Shown here: piece after piece, positions 34,895 through 42,812 of the stretch | How positions within the stretch are numbered: the stretch's first letter is position 1 | How the letters are laid out: each line of letters begins with the position of its first letter | Assembly (NCBI GenBank): GCA_905339255.1 | Contig: CAJPFO010000066.1 | Coordinates: 23,306 to 87,305, forward strand | Direction of reading: 5' to 3' | Origin: Myxococcaceae bacterium | GTDB taxonomy: Bacteria > Myxococcota_A > UBA9160 | Length of the DNA stretch: 64,000 bases | The notes under the pieces: generated by a model | The model's database searches: none | Told to the model about the DNA's origin: nothing | The model's input: only the letters and a program-made list of their open reading frames with translations | Program-made: the position numbers and the translations under genes

Positions 34895-36679
34895 ATGCGC
34901 AAAGGCCTCGTCCGGCTCGCCGTCGCCTTCGCCTTCGTGGCGATCGCGCCTGCGCGCGCCCCGGCAGCGGGCGACCCGGCGGTCGGCAAGGGTCTCTACG
35001 CCGCGTGCGTCTCGTGCCACGGCGAGCGCGCCGGAGGCATGTTCGCGCTCGGCGCCCCCGGCCTCGCGGGCCAGGACGCCGCCTATCTGGCCCGCCAGCT
35101 CGAGAACTTCCGCGCCGGGCGCCGCGGAGCCGCACCCGACGACCCGCTCGGCGCCCGCATGCGTGACGCGGCAGAGCCGCTCTCGGACGACCAGATCCGC
35201 GATCTCTCGGCGTACCTCGCGACCCTCTCGATCGTTCCCACAACCGCCACCGTGAAGGGGGATCTCCGCAACGGGGCCAACTACTACCAGATGAAATGCA
35301 ACGCGTGTCACGGCGCGCGGGCCGAGGGAAACCCGCTTCTCGGCGCACCGCGGCTCGCCGGGCTCGACGACGACTACCAGCTCCGCCAGCTCGAGCGGTT
35401 TCGCAGCGGCGTTCGCGGAGGAGCGAGCGACGATCGGCCCGGCCGCCAGATGGCGCTCATGGCACGAACGCTTCCCGACGTCGCGACCGAGCGCGACGTG
35501 GTCGCGTACATCCGCACGCTCGCCGCCCCGGGTGGAGCGCAAAGCAGAGCACGCGGCTTCGTTCTCTCGAACCGCTGCCCGCCGCGCTTCGAAAAGCGTC
35601 CCGACGGCACGTGTCGGCTCCACACCCTCTACGATGCCTACGATTCCCTCGAAGGGCGTGGGGTCGGCGGGCTCAAGACGGGGCTTCCACCGCGCCGCGA
35701 CGGCTTTCGCCCCGAACAGATCGATCTCGGTCGCTACCTCTTCTTCGATCCGTTGCTCTCGGGGACGCGGACCCTCTCGTGCGCGAGCTGTCATGATCCC
35801 GCCCAGGGATTCGCGGACGGGCTTGCAAGGAGCGTCGGAGTCGAGGGCACGGAAGTGCCTCGCTCGGCACCGACCGTCTGGAACGCCGCCTTCCTCGGGC
35901 GGTTCTTCTGGGACGGACGCGCGCGAACGCTCGAAGCGCAGGCCGAAGGCCCGCTCTTTGCGGCGATCGAGATGGGAACGACCCCCGAGAAGCTCGTCTC
36001 CGCGCTTCGCGAGAATGCGGAGTACCCGGCGCTGTTCGGCGCGGCGTTTCCCGATTCGGAGGGCGATCCGGTGAGCGTCGGGAACGTGACCGCGGCACTC
36101 GCCGCCTTCGAGTCGTCGCTCGTCTCGCTCGACAGCCGCTACGACCGCTACGCGCACGGGGATGCCGGGGCGCTTTCGCCCGCCGAGCTCGAAGGGCTGA
36201 ACGTCTTCCGATCCTTCGTCGCGCGATGCGCCGAGTGCCACACGCCGCCGCTGTTCACCAACCAGCAGATCGCCGTGATCGGCGTTCCGGAGCCCGAAGG
36301 ACGCCCCCTCGATCCGGGTGCCGCCGCCGCCTTCGAGAACCCGACCTGGCGCGGCGGCTTCAAGGTGCCGACGCTCCGGAACATCGCCAGGACGGCGCCC
36401 TACATGCACGCGGGGCAGTTCGCGACGCTCCGCGAGGCGGTCGAGTTCTACACGAAAGGACGCGGCCACGCCGTTGCCGCCGGCGAGAAACTCGCCCTCC
36501 ACTGGCACATCTGGGAGCCGAAGCTCGAGGACCACGAGCTCGATCGCCTCGTCGACTTCCTGCAGGCGCTCACCGACGAGAGCGGCGTCCCGGAGATCCC
36601 GAAGCGTGTCCCGTCGGGGCTCGGCCCCGTCCCGCAACCCACACCACGGACGCTCGCGTCCCGAGGAGATCCCTCTTGA
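34895..36679 (+). CDS. Tetraheme fusion: two cytochrome c domains plus MauG/CcpA-like peroxidase
   Basis: A 594-aa exported multiheme protein with a signal peptide (residues 1-25). Two class I cytochrome c domains come first: heme sites CVSCH (38-42) and CNACH (135-139). They are followed by a diheme peroxidase-type domain of about 330 residues with CASCH (296-300) and CAECH (445-449). The latter keeps FFDPLLSGTRTLSCASCH and PTLRNIARTAPYMHAG, the standard CcpA/MauG motifs. Such domains reduce H2O2 or perform long-range oxidation of a partner. The fused donor cytochromes would feed electrons directly. The end overlaps the next gene as TTGA. It is the first gene after the palindromic operator. 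Confidence 0.92.
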   Translation: MRKGLVRLAVAFAFVAIAPARAPAAGDPAVGKGLYAACVSCHGERAGGMFALGAPGLAGQDAAYLARQLENFRAGRRGAAPDDPLGARMRDAAEPLSDDQIRDLSAYLATLSIVPTTATVKGDLRNGANYYQMKCNACHGARAEGNPLLGAPRLAGLDDDYQLRQLERFRSGVRGGASDDRPGRQMALMARTLPDVATERDVVAYIRTLAAPGGAQSRARGFVLSNRCPPRFEKRPDGTCRLHTLYDAYDSLEGRGVGGLKTGLPPRRDGFRPEQIDLGRYLFFDPLLSGTRTLSCASCHDPAQGFADGLARSVGVEGTEVPRSAPTVWNAAFLGRFFWDGRARTLEAQAEGPLFAAIEMGTTPEKLVSALRENAEYPALFGAAFPDSEGDPVSVGNVTAALAAFESSLVSLDSRYDRYAHGDAGALSPAELEGLNVFRSFVARCAECHTPPLFTNQQIAVIGVPEPEGRPLDPGAAAAFENPTWRGGFKVPTLRNIARTAPYMHAGQFATLREAVEFYTKGRGHAVAAGEKLALHWHIWEPKLEDHELDRLVDFLQALTDESGVPEIPKRVPSGLGPVPQPTPRTLASRGDPS

Positions 36680-38166
36680 AGCTCCGCAAGGCCTCGCTCC
36701 TCGTCGCCGGCGCGCTCGCGTCGGTCTGCCTCGGGTACCTGCTCGGACGCAGCGGGGTTCGGCCGGATTCGCCGCCTCCGCCTGCGCCGGCCGAGACGCC
36801 TCGCGCCGAGCCGGGAGAGGTCGTGGCGATCGAGAGCCGTCGCAGCGGTCGGGTCGTCACCGTCGAGGAGGGCGAGTCGATCCAGAAGGCCGTCACGGCG
36901 GCGCGCCCGGGCGACACGATCCGCGTTCGCCCCGGCACCTACCGCGAAACCGTCTACATCGACAAGGACGACGTGACGCTCACGGGATCGATCGAGGCGG
37001 GACGCTGGCCCGTTCTCGACGGGGAGGGGATCCGCAACGACGCCATCCTCTACTCCGGGAACGGGATCACGATCGAGAACTTCCGGATCGTCCACTACAA
37101 GGGAAACGGCGTCATGGGCCAGGCCGGAAACAACTTCGTGATCCGGCACAACGTGATCCACGATTCCGGGGTCTACGGGATCTTCCCGCAGTTCGGGAAG
37201 AACGGCCTCGTCACCCACAACGTGCTGAGCGGAATCGCCGATGCCGCGATCTACATCGGGATGTCCGACCACATCCACGTCGCGAACAACGAGGTCTTCG
37301 AAAGCGTCGCGGGGATCGAGATCGAGAACTCGCGGCACGTGATCGTCGAAAACAACCATGCTCACGACAACACGGCCGGGATCCTCGTCTTCATCACCCC
37401 CGGCCTACCCATCAAGACGACCTACGACGTGATCGTCCGGAACAATTTCGTCCAGGACAACAACCATCCGAACTTCGGCGCGGCTGGATCGATCGTTGCG
37501 GGAGTTCCGGCCGGAACCGGGATCCTGGTGATGGCCGCGGACGACGTCGTGATCGAAGGCAACCTGATCGAAGGCAACGACAACATCGGAATCGTCGTGA
37601 CCGACCACGGACACGCGACGAACCTGACGCTCGATCCGGAATCCGAGCCGAACTCGGACCGCATCGCGATCCTCGAGAACCTGATGCTCGACAACGGGAA
37701 TCATCCGATCCCGGAAGTGAAGGCGCTCATGCTCACCCGGCTCTCGGATCGGGGGCCCGACGTGCTTCGGGTGGGAGAGAGCCGCGAGAGCTGCATTCTC
37801 CATCCCGAGCGGCTCCGAAGCTACGGCGTCGACGAGTTCCCGCCCTGCCGCGTCACGACGACCGCCGGGACGCGAACCTATCTCCTGCCCGAGCCCGTCG
37901 CGCCGCGGCCGATCGCGGCGGCCGAGCGCGGCAAGCAGGTCTACTTCGCGATCTGCGCAGGCTGCCACGCGTACAACGTGCGGATGATCGGCCCGCCGAC
38001 CCAGGTGATCCAGGCGCTCTATCTCGAAGATCCCCAGGGGATCGCCGACTACGCCGCCCGGCCGGTAAAGAAGCGCCCGGACTATCCGGAGATGCCGCCG
38101 CAGGACCACCTCGATCCGGAGACCCGACGAGCGGTCGCGGAATACATGCTCCGCGTGACCGAGTAG
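36676..38166 (+). CDS. Right-handed beta-helix protein fused to cytochrome c
   Basis: A 496-aa protein starting at TTG 36676, with GAGGAG eight bases upstream and a TTGA overlap with the tetraheme gene. The N-terminal hydrophobic helix (residues 8-24) is a signal or anchor, followed by a Pro-rich linker. Residues about 60-370 are a NosD-like parallel beta-helix with repeated N-x-I or N-x-V rungs (IVENNHAHDN, IVRNNFVQDNN, VIEGNLIEGND), a fold typical of carbohydrate-active or copper-site proteins. The C-terminal 75 residues are a class I cytochrome c with CAGCH at 427-431 and a candidate Met ligand in YPEMPPQ. This architecture is uncommon; I know no characterised example. Confidence 0.88.
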   Translation: MKLRKASLLVAGALASVCLGYLLGRSGVRPDSPPPPAPAETPRAEPGEVVAIESRRSGRVVTVEEGESIQKAVTAARPGDTIRVRPGTYRETVYIDKDDVTLTGSIEAGRWPVLDGEGIRNDAILYSGNGITIENFRIVHYKGNGVMGQAGNNFVIRHNVIHDSGVYGIFPQFGKNGLVTHNVLSGIADAAIYIGMSDHIHVANNEVFESVAGIEIENSRHVIVENNHAHDNTAGILVFITPGLPIKTTYDVIVRNNFVQDNNHPNFGAAGSIVAGVPAGTGILVMAADDVVIEGNLIEGNDNIGIVVTDHGHATNLTLDPESEPNSDRIAILENLMLDNGNHPIPEVKALMLTRLSDRGPDVLRVGESRESCILHPERLRSYGVDEFPPCRVTTTAGTRTYLLPEPVAPRPIAAAERGKQVYFAICAGCHAYNVRMIGPPTQVIQALYLEDPQGIADYAARPVKKRPDYPEMPPQDHLDPETRRAVAEYMLRVTE

Positions 38167-38176
38167 GCGAGCCGAC

Positions 38177-38845
38177 GTGGCGACGCCGGCCAAGATCCGC
38201 TTCCGCGGTAGACCCGCACGACAAGCCGAGAGCCGCGAGCGGCGCCGTTCGATCCTCGAGGCGGCGCTTCGCTTGATCGTCCGCGACGGAATGCGCGGCG
38301 TCCGCCACCGGGCGATCGCCGAAGAGGCCGGCGTGCCGCTCGCTGCCACGACGTACTACTTCCGCGACCTCGACGATCTCATTTCGGACGCGTTCAATCT
38401 CTACGCGGAGGACACGCTCACGGAGTCGACGTCGCTCGAGTCCTCGGCCCTCTCCGTTCTCGAGCGGTACGCGGGCGGAGAGATCGAGCTTCCCGACGAG
38501 CGGGAAGGCCTGGTTCGGGCGCTCTCGCGCCGGCTCGTCGCACACGTGCGCTCTCAGGTCGAGCGGCGCGACGAGCGGATCCTCGAGCACGCCTTCCGCA
38601 ACGAAGCGCTTCGCAACCCGAAGCTCGCGGTGGTCTCCGAGATTCCGCAGGCACGGATGCTCGCCGCACTCGCGGGCTTTCTCGAGCGCTGCGGGTCGGC
38701 GGACCCCGAGGCCGACGCGCAGATCATCTTCGGATTCGTCTTGAACCTCGAGTATCAGGTGCTGCTCGGATCGGTCGACGACGCGCTCATGGAGCGGAGC
38801 GTCCGAAGGATGGTCCGGCACGTCCTCGGCGTTCGCGGGGACTGA
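38177..38845 (+). CDS. TetR-family transcriptional regulator
   Basis: A 222-aa regulator starting at GTG 38177, ten bases after the beta-helix/cytochrome gene. The helix-turn-helix covers ERRRSILEAALRLIVRDG and VRHRAIAEEAGVPLAATTYYFRDLDDL, with the T-T-Y-Y-F-R form of the recognition helix end. The remaining helical region binds an unknown ligand. Third gene of the cytochrome operon, it probably binds the 20-bp palindrome at 34820-34839 and closes a feedback loop. It converges on the NtrC-type gene. Confidence 0.9.
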   Translation: MATPAKIRFRGRPARQAESRERRRSILEAALRLIVRDGMRGVRHRAIAEEAGVPLAATTYYFRDLDDLISDAFNLYAEDTLTESTSLESSALSVLERYAGGEIELPDEREGLVRALSRRLVAHVRSQVERRDERILEHAFRNEALRNPKLAVVSEIPQARMLAALAGFLERCGSADPEADAQIIFGFVLNLEYQVLLGSVDDALMERSVRRMVRHVLGVRGD

Positions 38846-38852
38846 CCGGGAG

Positions 38853-38867
38853 GCGGCGGGGAGCCGC
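38853..38867. terminator. Weak hairpin between convergent genes
   Basis: GCGGC-GGGGA-GCCGC followed by TCCTT lies between the TetR stop and the NtrC-type stop on the opposite strand. The 5-bp stem and broken T-run make it only a possible terminator for the plus-strand cytochrome operon. Confidence 0.35.
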
Positions 38868-38872
38868 TCCTT

Positions 38873-40297
38873 CTAGACCGATCGATCCGATTCGTGTCTG
38901 CGGGGGGGCTCATCGGGTCGTTCGAGATGCGCGCGCTGCATCTTGGCGAAGAGCGTCGGTCGGTTCAGACCGAGCAGATCGGCTGCGCGCTGCTTGTTCC
39001 AGCGCGTCCGCTCGAGCGCCTGGAGGATCAGATCGGCCTCGAAGCGGGCGACCGCTTCCTGGAGGCGGAGCCCCTCCTCCGGGAGCCGCGGCGCAGAGAG
39101 CGGCGGAGCCGCCGCCGCACGGTGGAGCGCCGGCGGAAGATCCTCGACGCCGACGTTTCGCCCCTCGCAGAAGAGGACGAGACGCTCGGCCAGATTCTCG
39201 AGCTCCCGAACGTTTCCCGGCCAGTCGTGATCGCAGAGCCGCCGGAGCGCCTCGGGCGAGACACCGAGAACGCGCCGACCGGTCTTTTCCGCGAAGCGCC
39301 CGAGGAAATGGTCGAGCAGCAACGCAATGTCCTCGAGGCGCTCGCGAAGTGGAGGCAGGTGGAGCGGAATCACGTTCAGGCGGTAGAAGAGATCCGAGCG
39401 GAAACGGCCCTGCGCCACCGCGCGTTCGAGGTCCTGATGGGTTGCTGCGATCACGCGAACGTCGACGTGCACGGGTCGAGACGAACCGACCGGTTCGAAG
39501 CTCCGCTCCTGCAGAACGCGAAGCAGCTTGACCTGGAGCGAAGGACTCATGTCACCGATCTCGTCGAGGAAGATCGTCCCGCCGTCGGCGAGGGCGAAGC
39601 GGCCCTGACGGTTCGCGAAGGCGTTCGTGAAGGCGCCTTTCACGTGCCCGAAGAGCTCGGATTCGAGGAGCTGTTCGGGGATCGCCCCGCAGTTCACCGT
39701 GACCATGAGGCGCCGCGATCGGCGCCCCGCATGATGGATCGCACGCGCGATCACCTCCTTGCCGGTTCCGCTTTCTCCCGTGATGAGGACGGTGCTGTCG
39801 GAGGCCGCCACGCGCTCGGCGATCTCGAGGACCTCGCGGAAGCGGGGGCTCGTCCCGATCACTCCCTCGAACGCTGCGCGTCCCTGCCGCTCGCGACGGA
39901 GTACCCGGTTCTCGTCGCGGAGTTGCCCCTGTTCGAGCGCATGGCGGGCGAGCGTCTGGATCACCTCGACGAATCCCGACGTGATCGGCTTCTCGATGAA
40001 CCAGAAGGCCCCCGCCCGGAGCGCCTCGACCGAGCGCGCCGCATTGCCGTAGCCCGTGAGCACGATCGCCGGGAGACCCGTCCACTGCTCTCCGACTTGG
40101 CGCACCAGCTCGATCCCGTCGAGCCCGGGCATCTGGATGTCGGTGATCACGAGGTCGATCGGCTGCGTTCCGAGCACTTCGAGTGCCTCCTCGCCGGAGG
40201 CCGCCGTGCAGACCTCGTGGATCGGCGTGAGGGCACGCCGGATCGCGTTGCGGATCGCCTCCTCGTCGTCGACTACGAGCACTCTCGAGATCGGCAT
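38873..40297 (-). CDS. NtrC-family sigma-54-dependent response regulator
   Basis: A 474-aa activator. The receiver domain (1-120) has phospho-acceptor Asp53 in VITDIQMPG. The AAA+ domain (about 143-380) has Walker A GESGTGKE at 174-181 and Walker B GGTIFLDEIGDM at 239-250. The DNA-binding Fis-type helix (about 430-465) reads RTRWNKQRAADLLGLNRPTL. The loop that normally reads GAFTGA, and touches sigma-54, reads GAFTNA here (221-226). Change of that Gly often weakens sigma-54 contact in studied activators, so the protein may have altered output or a suited sigma-54. It is the last gene of a phosphorelay operon, 126 bases after the hybrid kinase. Confidence 0.92.
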   Translation of the reverse strand: MPISRVLVVDDEEAIRNAIRRALTPIHEVCTAASGEEALEVLGTQPIDLVITDIQMPGLDGIELVRQVGEQWTGLPAIVLTGYGNAARSVEALRAGAFWFIEKPITSGFVEVIQTLARHALEQGQLRDENRVLRRERQGRAAFEGVIGTSPRFREVLEIAERVAASDSTVLITGESGTGKEVIARAIHHAGRRSRRLMVTVNCGAIPEQLLESELFGHVKGAFTNAFANRQGRFALADGGTIFLDEIGDMSPSLQVKLLRVLQERSFEPVGSSRPVHVDVRVIAATHQDLERAVAQGRFRSDLFYRLNVIPLHLPPLRERLEDIALLLDHFLGRFAEKTGRRVLGVSPEALRRLCDHDWPGNVRELENLAERLVLFCEGRNVGVEDLPPALHRAAAAPPLSAPRLPEEGLRLQEAVARFEADLILQALERTRWNKQRAADLLGLNRPTLFAKMQRAHLERPDEPPRRHESDRSV

Positions 40298-40423
40298 CGA
40301 CCCTCCCCTGGCTTCGGGTTTCCCCGCCGGTCGGCGCCAGCGAGCGCTCGGGCGAGCGCCGCCTCTGCGCGCAGATCCTGCCGCGAGCGGCGGCATGCGC
40401 GCGGATCGTCCTTGCACCGGCCT

Positions 40424-42430
40424 TCATGCATCGAGCACCTCGCGGATCCGTCGCGTGAGCTCGATCACGCTGTAGGGTTTGGCGAGGAATGGCATCCGGC
40501 CGTCCGCGATGCCGCGGCGAAGCGCCTCGTTCTCCGCGTACCCGGAGGTGTAGAGAACCCGCAGCGTCGGGCGCTCGCGAAGCGCGCGGCTCGCGAGTTC
40601 GACGCCGCTCATCCCGGGCATCACGACGTCCGTCAGCAGGAGATCGATCTTCTCCTCCGATCTCGCGAGGATCCGGAGCGCATCGGCGGCGTTTTGCGCG
40701 GTCAAGACGTGGTAGCCGACGGCGCCGAGAACGCGTCGGGTGACGCGCTGGAGGGCTTCGTCGTCCTCGACGAGGAGGATCGCCTCGCGACCACGGAGCA
40801 TCGCCGGGGTGGGGACCGGGAGCCTCGGCTCGGCCTCGCCGTCGAAGCACGGGATTTCGATCGAGAAGGACGTTCCCCGCCCGGGCTCGCTCTCGACCCG
40901 GATCTGCCCTCCGCATTGGCGGATGATCTCGTGGACGGTCGAGAGACCGAGCCCGGTTCCCTTGCCGGGCTCCTTGGTCGTGAAGAAGGGTTCGAAGATC
41001 CGCGCTCGGGTCGCGGCGTCCATCCCGGTCCCGGTGTCCTCGACGCGGAGCCGGACCCAGCGGCCCGTGCCGGCGTCGGAGCTCGGCCCTGCTTTGCCCG
41101 ACTCGACCTCGGCAACCGAGATCGTGAGTCGCCCGCCCGTCGGCATGGCGTCCTGCGCGTTCACGGCGAGGTTCACGATCACCTGCTCGAGTTGCCCCCA
41201 GTCGGCGCGTACCGTTCCGAGCTGCCCCTCGGCCTCGAAGACGAGTTCGATGTCCTCCCCGATCAGCCGCCGGAGCATCGGCTTCATCTCGCGGATCAAC
41301 TCATCGAGGTGGATCAGCTTCGGCGACGCGATCTGCTTGCGGCTGAAGGCGAGCAGGCGCTTCGTGAGCGCAGCCGCTCGTTCGCCCGCGCGCCGGATCT
41401 CCTCGAGATCCTCTCGCAGCGGGCTCCCGGCCGGGAGCTCCGCGAGCACGAAGTCGGTGCTGCTCAGGATGAGCGTCAGGAGGTTGTTGAAGTCGTGCGC
41501 GATCCCTCCGGCGAGCCTTCCCACGCTCTCGAGCTTCTGTGCCTGGAAGAGCTGCGCTTGGAGCTGGTCGTACTCCGTCAGGTCGACGTGGCTTCCGAGG
41601 AGCCTCGTGCGCTCGCCGTGCTCGTCGCGAACGGCCGTCCCGCGCGCGAGGACGTGGCGATACGCCCCGTCCCGGTGCCGAAGCCTGAAACGCCACTCGT
41701 AGGCATCGTCGTCGCCGTCGAGGTAGTGCTCGACCGTCGCGAGGGCTTCGTCACGATCCTCGGGGTGGAGCCGGCACTCCCACTCCGAGAAGGTGTTCGC
41801 GATCTCCTGGTCTTCGTACCCGAGCTGACGCTTCCACTCGGCCGAATACTCGACCCGCTCCGTCCGGAAGTCCCAGCTCCAGAGTCCGATGCGACCGGCC
41901 GCCACCGCGAACTCGAGCCGCTCGTGCGCCTCGTGAAGCTCGCGATGTGCTTGCTCGAGCTGCGCCGCTCTTCTTTCGAGCTTGCGGACGAGCGCGGCGT
42001 TGTAACGTTCGAGCAGTACGACCTCGTCCGGCTCGGCCATGGCTTCGTCCATCGCGGGCACGCCGCGATCGAGGATCTCCCCGATCCGCTCCACGAAGAG
42101 CTTCGGTTCCATCGGCTTCACCAGGAAGGCGCTCGCACCGAGATCGAGTGCGAGGCGGATGTCCTGCGGCTCGGTGTAGGTCGCGCTGTAGACCACGATC
42201 GGCACCGAGGCGAGTCGCGGATCTGCGCGCCACTCGCGAAGCAGCGTGAAGCCGTCCATCACCGGCATGAGGAGATCGGTGATGGCGAGATCGGGCGGAC
42301 TCTCGCGAGCGAGCGCGATTGCCTCGGCGCCGTCCCGGGCTGCGTCCACGTCGATGCCGCGAGCGCGGAGAAGGGTCGTCACGATCTCGCGATTCGCGTC
42401 GTTGTCGTCGATCACGAGTGCGCGCGGCAT
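40424..42430 (-). CDS. Hybrid histidine kinase REC-PAS-HisKA-HATPase-REC
   Basis: A 668-aa cytoplasmic kinase with no membrane segment. An N-terminal receiver (Asp52 in AITDLLMPVMDG) is followed by a coiled segment (140-172). A PAS/PAC domain (about 173-288) has LGYEDQEI and YEWRFRLRHRDGAYRHV. The kinase His312 lies in GGIAHDFNNLL, the H-x-F-N-N-x-L class often seen with PAS kinases. The ATPase domain carries NLAVNAQDAM, VEDTGTGM and GTGLGLSTV. A second receiver with Asp601 ends the protein. Receivers at both ends allow it both to receive and to pass phosphate. It starts seven bases after the lone receiver gene and leads to the NtrC-type activator. Confidence 0.92.
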   Translation of the reverse strand: MPRALVIDDNDANREIVTTLLRARGIDVDAARDGAEAIALARESPPDLAITDLLMPVMDGFTLLREWRADPRLASVPIVVYSATYTEPQDIRLALDLGASAFLVKPMEPKLFVERIGEILDRGVPAMDEAMAEPDEVVLLERYNAALVRKLERRAAQLEQAHRELHEAHERLEFAVAAGRIGLWSWDFRTERVEYSAEWKRQLGYEDQEIANTFSEWECRLHPEDRDEALATVEHYLDGDDDAYEWRFRLRHRDGAYRHVLARGTAVRDEHGERTRLLGSHVDLTEYDQLQAQLFQAQKLESVGRLAGGIAHDFNNLLTLILSSTDFVLAELPAGSPLREDLEEIRRAGERAAALTKRLLAFSRKQIASPKLIHLDELIREMKPMLRRLIGEDIELVFEAEGQLGTVRADWGQLEQVIVNLAVNAQDAMPTGGRLTISVAEVESGKAGPSSDAGTGRWVRLRVEDTGTGMDAATRARIFEPFFTTKEPGKGTGLGLSTVHEIIRQCGGQIRVESEPGRGTSFSIEIPCFDGEAEPRLPVPTPAMLRGREAILLVEDDEALQRVTRRVLGAVGYHVLTAQNAADALRILARSEEKIDLLLTDVVMPGMSGVELASRALRERPTLRVLYTSGYAENEALRRGIADGRMPFLAKPYSVIELTRRIREVLDA

Positions 42431-42437
42431 TCGACTC

Positions 42438-42812
42438 CTATCCGCCTTCGGGCAGGAAGCGCGAGACTTCGCCGACGAAGCGCTCCGGGTCGATCGGCTT
42501 TTCGAGGTAGCCGTCACAGCCCGCGGCCATCGCACGCTCGCGGTCGCCGACCATCGCGTACGACGTGACGGCGACGATCGGGATCGATCGCAGCACCGGA
42601 TCGGTCTTGAGCCGCGTCGCGACCTCGTAGCCATCCATCCCGGGGAGCTGGATGTCGAGGAGGATCAGGTCCGGCCGGAGGCTCCGAGCGCGATCGAGTC
42701 CGCTCGGGCCATCGATGGCGCTCTCGACCGCGTAGCCACTGCGCTCGAGCAGGAACGTCGCGAGATAGCGATTCCGCTCGTCATCCTCGATCAAGAGGAT
42801 CGACCGCTTCAT
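42438..42812 (-). CDS. Single-domain response regulator
   Basis: A 124-aa CheY/DivK-like receiver without output domain. Acidic pair IEDDE, phospho-acceptor Asp53 in LLDIQLPGMDG, Thr/Ser in VAVTSYAM and Lys in GYLEKPID are all present. The M-V-G-D-R-E-R-A-M-A-A-G-C-D-G-Y region is typical of DivK-type shuttles in phosphorelays. Its ATG overlaps the stop of the CHASE3 kinase by four bases. It probably carries phosphate from that kinase to the following hybrid kinase or back. Confidence 0.92.
   Translation of the reverse strand: MKRSILLIEDDERNRYLATFLLERSGYAVESAIDGPSGLDRARSLRPDLILLDIQLPGMDGYEVATRLKTDPVLRSIPIVAVTSYAMVGDRERAMAAGCDGYLEKPIDPERFVGEVSRFLPEGG

Noticed and set aside
38894..42568. Very long open frame on the plus strand opposite the phosphorelay genes
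   Set aside because: It is an antisense shadow made by G/C-rich third positions of the minus-strand kinase and regulator genes; its translation is Arg/Glu/His-rich with no domain.
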